This document shows, in pieces, positions 43,304 to 53,262 of a stretch of 64,000 nt of DNA; the stretch's first letter is position 1, and each line of letters begins with the position of its first letter. The notes beneath the pieces were generated by a model. The model was not told the DNA's origin. It did not search any database and worked only from the letters and a program-made list of their open reading frames with translations. Location: positions 6,267,001-6,331,000 of the forward strand of contig JAPMAC010000197.1 in assembly GCA_028671895.1 (NCBI GenBank). The letters run 5' to 3'. Both the position numbers and the translations under genes were made by a program. Source of the DNA: Oenanthe sinensis. Taxonomy: Eukaryota; Streptophyta; Magnoliopsida; Apiales; Apiaceae.

Positions 43304-46300
43304 TGTGGCGCCCTCCCGACCCGGGGTCTAGATCGGGGCGTCACTGACACTCTATATGCATGCACCCTAAATAACAATAATAGAAAATACGCATAAATAT
43401 GACCCCGACTACTCGCCTGGACCTTTCAAGGTAATGGTATGAAACAAGCACACAACTACATTCATTTATATTTAAATTACATCAACAAAATAATATTACA
43501 ACTCCTGAAACAATCTCAAAGTCTACTAATAAGAGTACAAGACTTAAACAAAGTCTTTTCCTTCCAACTCTGCCTCGATCCTACCTGTTCCCTCTCAGCC
43601 AGCCTAGTAAAGTTCAGGTAAGACATGTTCTTCCGAGCAGTCTGCTTAATACGGACCATGATTCTCAAAAGCTGTAGATGTTAGAGAAATAAAAGGATGA
43701 GCTACAAAAGCTCAGCAAGTAACCATACTGGTTGAAAACAGTTCTACAGGCTTATATATAATTTAAACAAAATCTTTTGCTCAAAACCATGCTTTAAATC
43801 ATTACTGGACCTCATTGTCCCAAAATTGTAATTAACATACTAGTCAGGGTAATCATTTCTCGCAAAACTTTCTTTTATAAAACTGCTGGCAGGGTTAAAC
43901 AATTTCAATAACTGGTACAGAATAAACAAGAAGCTGGAAAGTAATAACCAGGTGGAAGTATAAGAGTAATCTGCAGGGTTAGATGGATAACAGGAAAATA
44001 ATGTATAACAATTGAAACAAGGTCAACCCAAGATATGTCTGATAATTGAAGTTGTATGACAGGTTATAACAAGGCATTTCAAAGTCCATTTATGTAAAAC
44101 TATCCTTTCCTTAGGATTGATTCTTTCAAAACATTTTATAAAACTGTCCTCTCATTAGGACCTTGCTTTTAAAATCATCTATAAAATTGTCCTCTCATTA
44201 GGACCTTTTACTTTTCAAATCATTTATAAAACTGTCCTCTCATTAGGACCTTTTCTGTTTAAAACAATCATTTTGGTTGAAGTTTTCTCACAACGCCAGA
44301 CAATACGGGTGATCAGCCACGTAAAGTCCCCATAACGGACTAAAAGTCCCTCTGGACATAAGGAGTACTCATAAAGGCACTTATTGCCATTGGCCTTGGG
44401 CTATCTCATTATAGCCATTGACTATCTCATTATAGTCTACACATAAAAAGTGCTGGACCGGCGTCACTCGGCCTCTTACGCCTCCAACCTATAGGAATCC
44501 GCAGAAACCATTTTGATCGGAATTCCTATAATAACCAAAACCTTTCTTTTTAAAGTTACCAAATCATTTGATGAAACAGACTTTTTGAAAGTCGGACTTC
44601 ATATTTAAATCTCTTTTTAAAGATCATTAGACAGAGGTAAAGTTTATACCAGGGTAAATCTCAAAACAAGTCTCTGTTGTAATGGGGTAAGTTGAAATCA
44701 TAAACTGGAAATTTAAAACAAGTTAAAGTTATGAAGTCAAGGTGCAGGGTCAATCCATAAGTATAACAGTTGTTTTTGAAAACAGATGTAAAACATTTAC
44801 TCAGGATAACAGTTAGGCTTAAGTAATAGGGTTCTTTTAAGATTTAAGTTTAAGCAATTATTGATAAGAAGTGGTGGTAGCACAAGTCACAGCTCAAGAT
44901 CACTGGTTCAAAATTTGTAAAACTAGTTTATAAGTTGTCGATAACAGTTCAGGGATTGAAAAGTTTAAAGTGCAATTGAATCCGATATAAGGTTGCAGTT
45001 TAAATAAAGCAATTAAAGTAGGACATGATATAGTTTAAAACAGTTGAAACAAGGTAATACAGTTGAGATAAGATAATACAATTGCAGGGTCATAAAGCAA
45101 TTTACAAAACAGTGTTTAAGTTGAAAGAGGTTAGGCAGTAGTTACTTGCCTCAAACAAAGAATGCTACAGCTGTGGAACAGGTAGATCGCCTACACCAGA
45201 TACTAACTCTCAACTTTAGCTTTCCCTTTGTCCTTCACCTCAATATCCTTCGTAGCTACACAAAAATAATACTATTTCAGAATCTTATAAACTCTCGACG
45301 TTCTCTTTAACGTCTAACTATGCTACCCTTTCGATAATGCAACCCTTAAACACATATATCATCCACTATAGACATATTCTACTAAAATCACTTCTATACT
45401 GGCAAACAAATATCACATAGACAATTAGATCATCTTCAATATTCCTGACTGATAGTCATTCCTATACAGAGGTGGTGTGCCAATAGTACTTTACAAAAAT
45501 CATTTTAGTTTCTAGAAATTTTGGCAGCACTTCCTCTGTAATTGGAACTACCCGTCGGAATACAACCGACACAAACAATCATTCAAACATATATATACGG
45601 CCCATCACATGTTGTTTCAAATCTATGCCATATAAAGCAATGTCTATATCCTTATACAATTAACATCACAAATCACTTAACTTATAACCTTTATTAGTAA
45701 TGCCTTTATAACTCCTAGCTATAAATTCACATCATTCTTACAAATACACATATACATTCAAATGTTTAAGTAACAAAGGAATTAAATCTCAATTAGACAT
45801 GGCATTTAGCATTAAACCAAGTTAAATCTATATTGCTATTAGTCCAAATTCGAACATAATAGGTATGCATATATTCGAATGGCAACTAATGCTAGAGAAA
45901 TTGCAGCAATTGGCCAAGTTCAATATGCAACTAACACATTTTACAATCTAGTTAAATTTTGATTATTACTAATATCCAACAATTTATTTTAAATGACTAT
46001 ATTCACCTAGCCATTACCACTTAAACTTATTACTCAAATACATATCTTAATTCAAGCATAATTAGTCCACCATCCGACATGCATTCCAATTTATTAGCAA
46101 ACAATTGACATGAAAAACTCATATGCTATACAATATAATTTCTCCCTAATTTAACCATAGCAATTCGAATTATTCAATATTCAACTATCATAAAATAATT
46201 ACTTCTCATACACATACGAATTGCTCAAACTCATCCATATTTGATCGGAAAATTATGACTAGGGTCGATAATTTATAAAACTTTAATCGAAGTTATGACA

Positions 46301-47625
46301 TGTAATTGATTAGGACACAACATTATGCCCAAATAAAGCTAGTAACTAGTTCTTATCACCCATCATATTCGGCAACATAGCCAAGCAACATAAACCGAGT
46401 CCATGCCGATCGGAAAAATGACAAACTAACCGGAAAATTACATGCATTACAATTAATCAACTCACACAACCAATTTAATAATTGTAAGTTCTTAACAACG
46501 TAATATAAGGCTCAAAGGACATCATTGCCTATACCACCGACTCACCGGAGCTCATAGTCGGCGGTGAGCTTCCGATGGAGTACCGATTTCCGGTATCTCA
46601 ACATCTAAGCTACAAAAACCGTATGCATAACATTGTATCAGCCTAAATCACAAAAATCAAATCATAGCAGCCATTGCATGCAACTCTCCCATGAAATTCA
46701 TACACGCAGCACACATATACATACATACGAGTTACATGCATTGCTCAAGGGAATCATATACACACAAATCAAGCTAGAATGAAGTCGAGAACATGCTAAT
46801 CACTAGAAATCAGCTAAAGAAATTGAGAAAAAGGGAAATCGCCGAGAGAGAGAAAAACGAGACCTCAACCAAGAAATGCAGAGCAAGTGAAATGGTTAGT
46901 GGGCGGTGGCTTTTACCAAACAAAGACAAGGGCAAAACAGTAATTTCACAATTGCTGTTTTTCTGAATAAAACCTTTAAACAATTCGAATTTTTATATAA
47001 TTGAAGTACAAAAATAAGTTTTATATTTTTAAAATTAAGATCATGAATTTAGAAGCTTCCCCATATTTTTGAAATATTTTTCTGATGGATAAAGATTTAA
47101 TTAAAAATCTTTGAAGTTTTAGTGCAGAAATAGAGAATAAGAGTAGAAAAATCATAAAAACAATTTTGAGCTCAAATAAAATAAACTTTTATTTTTCCAA
47201 AGTCCTAGAATATTTAAGAAACATTTTGGAACAGATTTCATGATTTTTGGACATTCCGATAATTAAATATGGAATTTAGAAGAGTAATATCTCTAGAATA
47301 AAACAGGAATAAAAGATTTATATAAAATCACTGGGACTAGAATTAAATACATCACCATTTTTAGAAAGTCTCTAAAATCACATAAGAGCTACATATAAAA
47401 TTTCATAATTATTGGACACACCAATAATTTTATAAAAATCAAAGAGTCACTCAATTAAGCATAAAAATCAATTAGACACTTAATTAAAACACTTAAGCAT
47501 AATACAGTCAAACAGACAGTCAACTGGACATATAAAATCATCACATATCATATCTTAACACATTAAAACACATAACTCATGTACCTCATATTATTCAAAT
47601 AGATTTAATTACCTCGATCGTTACA
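43304..47625 (-). mobile_element. Chromovirus 3' LTR
   Basis: On the minus strand TGTAACGATCGAGG...CGGGAGGGCGCCACA. Contains repeated AAACTGTCCTCTCATTAGGACC-like units (44090-44260, four copies; shown here in short form) and AT-rich sequence; short frames in it (such as 60 codons near 43439) are not supported as genes. Confidence 0.95.
44088..44256. repeat. Four-fold short repeat inside chromovirus LTR
   Basis: Units of about 40-50 bp built on ATAAAACTGTCCTCTCATTA, GGACCTT and TTTTCAAATC; the first is diverged (ACTATCCTTTCCTTAGGATT). CCT...AGG gives each unit a small inverted repeat. The same array is in the other LTR at about 54047-54215. Confidence 0.8.
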
Positions 47626-47640
47626 TTCTCCCCCCCTTAA
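47626..47640 (-). other. Polypurine tract, chromovirus
   Basis: Minus strand TTAAGGGGGGGAGAA, adjoining the 3' LTR start TGTAACG. Confidence 0.92.
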
Positions 47641-47663
47641 AAGATTCTGTCCCCAGAATCAGC

Positions 47664-50600
47664 CTAAGTAAACAAATAGGGATACTTCTCGAGCATTTCA
47701 CTCTCAAGTTCCCAGGTGGATTCCTCAACTCGAGGGTTTCTCCACAAAACTTTTACAAGCTTAACAGACTTATTCCTTAAAACTTTATCCTTACGATCCT
47801 GAATCTCTACAGGCTGTTCTACATAGGACAAGTCAGGTTGAATCTCCAAGGGTTCATATTCTATCACATGGCTCATATCAGGATTGTACTTTCGAAGCAT
47901 AGACACGTGAAAAACATTGTGAATGTGCTGCATCTGCGGTGGTAGAGCCAATTCATATGCAACTTTCCCAACTTGCTTCAGAACTTCAAAAGGTCCTATA
48001 TATCGTGGATTAAGCTTTCCTCTCTTGCCAAATCTACTCACACCTTTCCACGGAGAAATCTTTAACAACACTTGGTCACCTTCTTCAAAATTCATATCTT
48101 TCCTTGACTGGTCAGCATACTTCTTTTGCCTATCCTGAGCAGCTAACAATCTCTTCTGAATCAACTCAATCTTTACTTTAGTTTGCTGAACCAACTCTGG
48201 ACCCAAAATCTTACGCTCACCAACTTCATTCCAACACACTGGTGATCTGCATTTTCTTCCATACAAAGCTTCATACGGGGGCATCCCAATACTAGCATGA
48301 TAACTGTTATTATAAGAAAATTCCACCAACGGTAGATGCTCGTCCCAACTTCCTTCAAAATCTAAGGCACAAACTCTTAACATGTCTTCAATGGTTTGGA
48401 TTGTCCTTTCACTCTGTCCATCAGTCTGAGGATGATATGCAGTACTCATATTCAGCTTTGTTCCCAAACATTCTTGAAATTTCTTCCAAAATCTTGAATT
48501 GAATCTCGGGTCTCTGTCAGACACTATTGATACAGGAACACCATGTCGCATCACAATCTCTTTCAGATACAAATGAACCAACTTGTCCAGTGAAAATCTT
48601 TCGTTAATAGGTAGAAAGTGCGCTGACTTGGTCAATCTGTCTATTATTACCCAGATAGCATCATGATTAGCTTTAGTCCTTGGTAGACCTATTACAAAAT
48701 CCATAGCAAGATTCTCCCATTTCCATTCTGGAATCTCTAGTGGTTGCAACAATCCGCTGGGCCTCTGGTGTTCAGCTTTTACTCTCTGGCATGTATAACA
48801 TTTACTGATCCATTCTGCCACATCTCTTTTCATGTTGGGCCACCAAAAATTTTCCTTCAAGTCTTTATACATCTTCGTGCTTCCTGGATGAATAGAGTAT
48901 CTTGAACTATGTGCATCATGCAAAATTTCATTCTTGAGCTCTTGAACATTAGGGATCCAAATTCGTGAGGAAAACCTAAAGATTCCTTTATCGTCCTTCT
49001 GACTTTTTAACTCTTCTCCAGTCAACTTGACTCTGTCTTGACTCATCATCTGTTCTTGACATCTCTTGATCTTTTCTAACAATTCTGGCTGAAAAGTCAT
49101 TGTATACACCATTTCTTCCACTGAATCTGAATCACATACCTCTATTTCCAATTTCTCGAACTCTTTAATCAATTCTTCAGACGAAACCATTATATTCAAT
49201 CTTTCTTTTCTACTTAAAGCATCTGCTACAACATTCGCCTTGCCTGGATGATAGTTGATTGTGCAGTCATAGTCCTTGATCAATTCCAACCATCTTCTCT
49301 GTCTCATATTCAATTCTTTCTGAGTAAAGATATACTTTAAACTCTTATGGTCAGTAAAAATCTCACACTTTTCTCCGTACAAATAGTGCCTCCAAATCTT
49401 CAATGCAAATACAATGGCAGCTAATTCCAGATCATGTGTAGGATACTTCAATTCGTGAGGTCTTAACTGCCTGGAAGCATATGCAATAACTTTCCCATGT
49501 TGCATCAGAACACATCCTAAGCCTTTGAGTGAAGCGTCACTGTAGATGACAAAATTTCCTTGATCGTCTGGTAACACCAATACTGGGGCAGACACTAGTC
49601 TCCGCTTTAACTCTTCAAAACTTTCTTCACACTTCTCGTTCCATACAAACTTTTCATTCTTCCTTGTCAATTTGGTCATAGGGGTAGCTATCTTAGAGAA
49701 ATCTTGAACAAATCTTCGATAGTACCCTGCTAAACCCAGAAAACTTCTGACTTCTGTTGGAGTCCGTGGCCTTTCCCATTTCATCACTGCTTCTATCTTT
49801 GCCGGATCAACTTTGATACCTTCTCTACTGACAACATGACCTAAGAATTGTACCTCCTTCAACCAAAATTCACATTTCGAAAACTTCGCATACCACTTTT
49901 CCTTTCTTAAGGTCTCTAAAGCAATTCTCAAATGATCTGCATGCTCTTCTTCTGACTTGGAATATATCAGAATGTCGTCGATGAAAACAATCACAAACTT
50001 GTCTAAATATTTCTTAAAGACTCTGTTCATTAGATCCATAAACGCTGCTGGGGCATTTGTCAATCCAAAAGCCATAACTAAAAATTCATAGTGTCCGTAC
50101 CTTGTTCTGAATGCTGTTTTAGATACATCTTCAGGTTTGATCTTGAGTTGATGGTATCCGGACCTTAAATCAATTTTTGAGAACCATTCGGCTCCTTTCA
50201 GCTGGTCGAAAAGATCATCTATTCTCGGCAACGGGTACTTATTCTTGATGGTTAGCTTATTTAATTCTCGGTAATCTATGCACAACCTCATGCTTCCATC
50301 CTTCTTCTTAACAAACAACACTGGTGCTCCCCAAGGAGACACACTAGGTCTTATAATTCCTTTGTCCAAGAGATCTTGTATTTGACTCGCCAATTCTTTC
50401 ATCTCAACTGGCGCCATTCTATACGGAGCTTTGGAAACTGGCTCAGTGCCTGGAGCTAAATCAATGGAGAATTCTATTTCCCTATCGGAAGGTAAGCCTG
50501 GTAATTCATCTGGAAATACATCGGGAAATTCGTTGACGATAGGAACATCTTCTAACTGAACTGACCTCTTTTCAATGTCTACAACATAGGCTAGGTAAGC

Positions 50601-52223
50601 CTCACATCCTTGACGCAGAAATCTCTTTGCCTGAGCAATATTCAAAAACTTCTTGACTTGTCGGGTACCTCGAAACTCAACTTCTTCTCCTTCTAGGGTT
50701 TTCAACTTTAACTTCTTATTCCTACAATCTATTTGAGCCTTGTATTCTGACAACCAATCCATCCCTAGAATTACATCAAATTCACCTAACTTAAAAGGTA
50801 TTAAGTTAGCAAGAAAATGATAACTGCCTATTTCAATGTCACAACTAGGACAAACTTTGCTTACTGGAATCGTTGCCTGGTTAGCTACTTCTATTACTAA
50901 GGCTTGATCCAAAGGTCGGACTTCACATTGCAATTTACCAAGGAAATCTTGAGATACAAAAGACTTAGTAGCTCCTGAATCAATCAATACACTAGCTTGC
51001 ACTGAGTTAACAGGAAGTGTACCTGATATCACATCTACGTCCTGAATAGCTTCTTTCTGAGTCATGTTGAATGTTCTCGCTCTAGATTGATGTGCTGAAG
51101 ATTGAGACGGAGTTCCAGCTATTCGAAGAACATTGGTAGGCTGTGTAGGTTCCTTGCATTCCCTTGCCATGTGACCTAGCTTGCCACACTTATAGCATTT
51201 GATTCCTGACTTTTGATTTTGATTCTGACTCTGGCTGTTGCATTCTGCTGCATAATGTCCTTTCCTGTTGCATTTGAAGCAGGTGATATTGGGCTTATTA
51301 CAAACTCCAGAGTGCTTCCTTCCACAAATTTTGCACTCAGGAACAAATTGTCTGACGGCCTTCGGCTGGTTAAAACCTTGAGCTTTATTGTTTTGTCTTC
51401 CTTTTCCATCATTATCATTCTTGATTTGCTGGGAATCACTTCTCTGACCTTCTGGCCTTCTATGAAACTTATTTCTAAAATTGCCTTGTCCCTGACTGTC
51501 TTCCCTAGCACCAAACTTTCTTTTTCTGTTATCCTTCTCTTTCTGGGACATGTCACTTTCTCCTTCCACGATCATTGCTTTTTGAACTATTGCAGTAAAG
51601 CTTTGCAACTCAAAAACTGCTACCCTACTTCTAATCCATGGTCTTAGGCCTTGCTGAAACCTCTTGGCCTTTTTGATGTCAGTGTTGACAAATTCTGGCA
51701 CAAATCTGGCCATCTCAGAAAACTTGGCCTCGTATTCTGCTACACTCATACCTCCTTGCTTCAATTCTAAAAATTTAATCTCCATCTGGTCCTTCATGAA
51801 ACTAGGAAAGTACTTTTCTAAAAACAAATCTGTAAACCGATCCCAAGAAATTACACCTTCACCCTGAAGCATCTTCGTAGACTCCCACCAGTAACCGGCT
51901 TCAGCTTTAAGAAAGTAACTAGCATACTCAGTCTTCTTATCTTCATCTACGTCTACTAACTGAAAAGCTTTTTCCATTTCCTTAAGCCAAATTTGGGCTT
52001 CTATTGGGTTTGTGGATCCTTTAAATTCAGGTGGTTTCACTGCTTGAAAAGATTTAAAAGTAACTGCTGGGGGTGCAGAAGGTCTTTGCTGTTGCTGAGT
52101 TAAAAGAGCTGTCTGCTGTTGTAGCAGCTGAATGAGTTGGGCAACTGTAGGGTCCATAGGATTTTGATCTTGAGTATTTTGGTTCTGAGACGAATTTGAG
52201 GTGTTTCTTTTTCTTGGCGGCAT
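47664..52223 (-). CDS. gag-pol: Chromovirus gag-pol polyprotein, intact
   Basis: 1519 codons without a break. Gag capsid about 60-230 (AEAGYWWES, FLELKQGGMSVAEYEAKF); knuckles CFKCNRKGHYAAEC 315-328 and CYKCGKLGHMAREC 343-356, with an extra CKIC...SGVC upstream; protease DSG 415-417; RT about 610-780 with FIDD 747-750; RNase H from about 893 (YSDAS, Asp896; FTDHK near 958); HHCC finger about 1106-1145; integrase Asp1175, Asp1236 and Glu1272 (35 residues between the last two); GPF/Y segment (YIGPFEVL) near 1408; chromodomain about 1466-1517 (VEIQDRKDKVLRNKSVKLVK, then VLWRNPRVEESTWE). The chromodomain would steer integration to modified chromatin. ATG at 52223 is preceded by TTTCCCTATAG/TAA, a splice-acceptor-like sequence. 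All catalytic residues are present, so it may be active. Confidence 0.97.
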   Translation of the reverse strand: MPPRKRNTSNSSQNQNTQDQNPMDPTVAQLIQLLQQQTALLTQQQQRPSAPPAVTFKSFQAVKPPEFKGSTNPIEAQIWLKEMEKAFQLVDVDEDKKTEYASYFLKAEAGYWWESTKMLQGEGVISWDRFTDLFLEKYFPSFMKDQMEIKFLELKQGGMSVAEYEAKFSEMARFVPEFVNTDIKKAKRFQQGLRPWIRSRVAVFELQSFTAIVQKAMIVEGESDMSQKEKDNRKRKFGAREDSQGQGNFRNKFHRRPEGQRSDSQQIKNDNDGKGRQNNKAQGFNQPKAVRQFVPECKICGRKHSGVCNKPNITCFKCNRKGHYAAECNSQSQNQNQKSGIKCYKCGKLGHMARECKEPTQPTNVLRIAGTPSQSSAHQSRARTFNMTQKEAIQDVDVISGTLPVNSVQASVLIDSGATKSFVSQDFLGKLQCEVRPLDQALVIEVANQATIPVSKVCPSCDIEIGSYHFLANLIPFKLGEFDVILGMDWLSEYKAQIDCRNKKLKLKTLEGEEVEFRGTRQVKKFLNIAQAKRFLRQGCEAYLAYVVDIEKRSVQLEDVPIVNEFPDVFPDELPGLPSDREIEFSIDLAPGTEPVSKAPYRMAPVEMKELASQIQDLLDKGIIRPSVSPWGAPVLFVKKKDGSMRLCIDYRELNKLTIKNKYPLPRIDDLFDQLKGAEWFSKIDLRSGYHQLKIKPEDVSKTAFRTRYGHYEFLVMAFGLTNAPAAFMDLMNRVFKKYLDKFVIVFIDDILIYSKSEEEHADHLRIALETLRKEKWYAKFSKCEFWLKEVQFLGHVVSREGIKVDPAKIEAVMKWERPRTPTEVRSFLGLAGYYRRFVQDFSKIATPMTKLTRKNEKFVWNEKCEESFEELKRRLVSAPVLVLPDDQGNFVIYSDASLKGLGCVLMQHGKVIAYASRQLRPHELKYPTHDLELAAIVFALKIWRHYLYGEKCEIFTDHKSLKYIFTQKELNMRQRRWLELIKDYDCTINYHPGKANVVADALSRKERLNIMVSSEELIKEFEKLEIEVCDSDSVEEMVYTMTFQPELLEKIKRCQEQMMSQDRVKLTGEELKSQKDDKGIFRFSSRIWIPNVQELKNEILHDAHSSRYSIHPGSTKMYKDLKENFWWPNMKRDVAEWISKCYTCQRVKAEHQRPSGLLQPLEIPEWKWENLAMDFVIGLPRTKANHDAIWVIIDRLTKSAHFLPINERFSLDKLVHLYLKEIVMRHGVPVSIVSDRDPRFNSRFWKKFQECLGTKLNMSTAYHPQTDGQSERTIQTIEDMLRVCALDFEGSWDEHLPLVEFSYNNSYHASIGMPPYEALYGRKCRSPVCWNEVGERKILGPELVQQTKVKIELIQKRLLAAQDRQKKYADQSRKDMNFEEGDQVLLKISPWKGVSRFGKRGKLNPRYIGPFEVLKQVGKVAYELALPPQMQHIHNVFHVSMLRKYNPDMSHVIEYEPLEIQPDLSYVEQPVEIQDRKDKVLRNKSVKLVKVLWRNPRVEESTWELESEMLEKYPYLFT

Positions 52224-52662
52224 TTACTATAGGGAAACAAGCAACTTATTAAGCAATACACTACACCATATTGTAAACAGTTCAAATACTTTTAAAACCA
52301 TTTGAGCACTAAAACTCTATTTTAGAAATCAATCTTGTAGCATCATTACTACATAAGTTGCCTGTACCACAAGGATAGATAAAGGTTCTATTGAAAACAG
52401 GTTAGCACAACAGGTATAAATAAGGTACTGGTAAAGGTAAGAAACAGTTTATGGTCAAATGTGCGCAAAAGTAAATGACAGAGATATCGGAAGATACTGG
52501 AACTGAAAAGCAAACATACATAAATACGAAAGGTACCAACGTGCAAGATAGTTAAAGTACAAACACGAATAAAAGTACTGGGAAGAAAATAGAAATAACA
52601 TCTGGCAAGGGTGCTAGAGGGCTCTAACAAATGTCCCTTCTAACACTCAAACATCCTGACAT
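52224..52662 (-). other. Chromovirus gap between leader gene and gag
   Basis: About 440 bases, T-rich on the minus strand, with no ORF kept in frame with either neighbour. It ends at the gag side in GTTGCTTGTTTCCCTATAG, a pyrimidine-rich tract plus AG typical of a 3' splice site (AG at 52227-52228). Confidence 0.6.
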
Positions 52663-53174
52663 CTAATCACCCCTGTGATCCCTGTCTCTGGCTGCCCTGA
52701 GTCCAATCAGCAGTCTACTAAGCACACGGGTTAACTCTCCTGCCCGCTCCGCCACATCGTCTGGAAATGCCCTAGCTGCAATCTGCCTACGTCCCTCCTC
52801 CTCAACAGCTCTAATGCGATCCTCCCACCACTCGACAGGATGCTCGGGAACTCTCAGCTGGCCTCGGGTAATTGCTGGCCTATAAACTCTACGGCGAATA
52901 GGGGCACAAGCACTCCCTGAGGGTAGGTCAGGCTGAGCAACGGGCTCAGGAATCAACTCCTCCTCGCTCTCAGAACTGGATATGACTATAACATCATCGT
53001 CAGAATCCGAAGAAGAAGAATCAGAGGAACTAGGAGAGGGTGGTGGTTGTGAAACAATACCACGAGCCTGCAATAATACGATATGTAAAGCAAAAAGGGA
53101 TAAGATCATCTTAAATCTACAGTTAAAATCCTAATATCTAAACCACTCTTCGATATCTAATCCTATCTTACCAT
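52663..53174 (-). CDS. Chromovirus leader gene, one predicted intron; SIM-like acidic protein
   Basis: Unknown function. A 148-codon frame reads 53109-52663, but a better model starts at the ATG at 53174-53172, is joined across a 104-nt intron (53171-53068) and enters the frame at Ala-Arg-Gly. The spliced start context is AGTAATGGCT, close to the plant ideal, whereas the unspliced ATG reads only Met-Val-Arg-stop. The product (about 134-135 residues) has a Pro/Ser-rich start, a Ser/Asp tract, then DVIVISSSESEEEL, the layout of a SUMO-interaction motif with an acidic, phosphorylatable flank. The C-terminal half is basic and helical (VEWWEDRIRAVEEEG, LTRVLSRLLIGLR). Codons are more GC-rich than in gag-pol. 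No membrane segment is expected in the spliced form. It is the first gene of the element, before gag on the same strand. Confidence 0.62.
53068..53171 (-). other. Predicted intron in chromovirus leader gene
   Basis: Minus strand AATG/GTAAGATAGG donor, AT-rich body, pyrimidine run CCCTTTTTGCTTTAC, acceptor ATTATTGCAG/GCTCG. 104 nt. The donor could also join the acceptor before gag (52227), giving ATG-TAA directly followed by the gag ATG. Not tested against transcripts. Confidence 0.6.
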
Positions 53175-53247
53175 TACTCTCTCTTTTGTTATTAAATGAT
53201 CTACTTGTTTAACTTAATCCTGGCTTGTTTCAGTGACCAAAACCTTG

Positions 53248-53259
53248 GCTCTGATACCA
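53248..53259 (-). other. Primer-binding site, chromovirus
   Basis: Minus strand TGGTATCAGAGC, three bases after the 5' LTR end; initiator-Met tRNA type. Confidence 0.93.
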
Positions 53260-53262
53260 ACC

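Noticed and set aside
43439..43621. 60-codon frame in the chromovirus LTR, repeated at 53398
   Set aside because: Duplicate LTR sequence; no recognisable protein feature.
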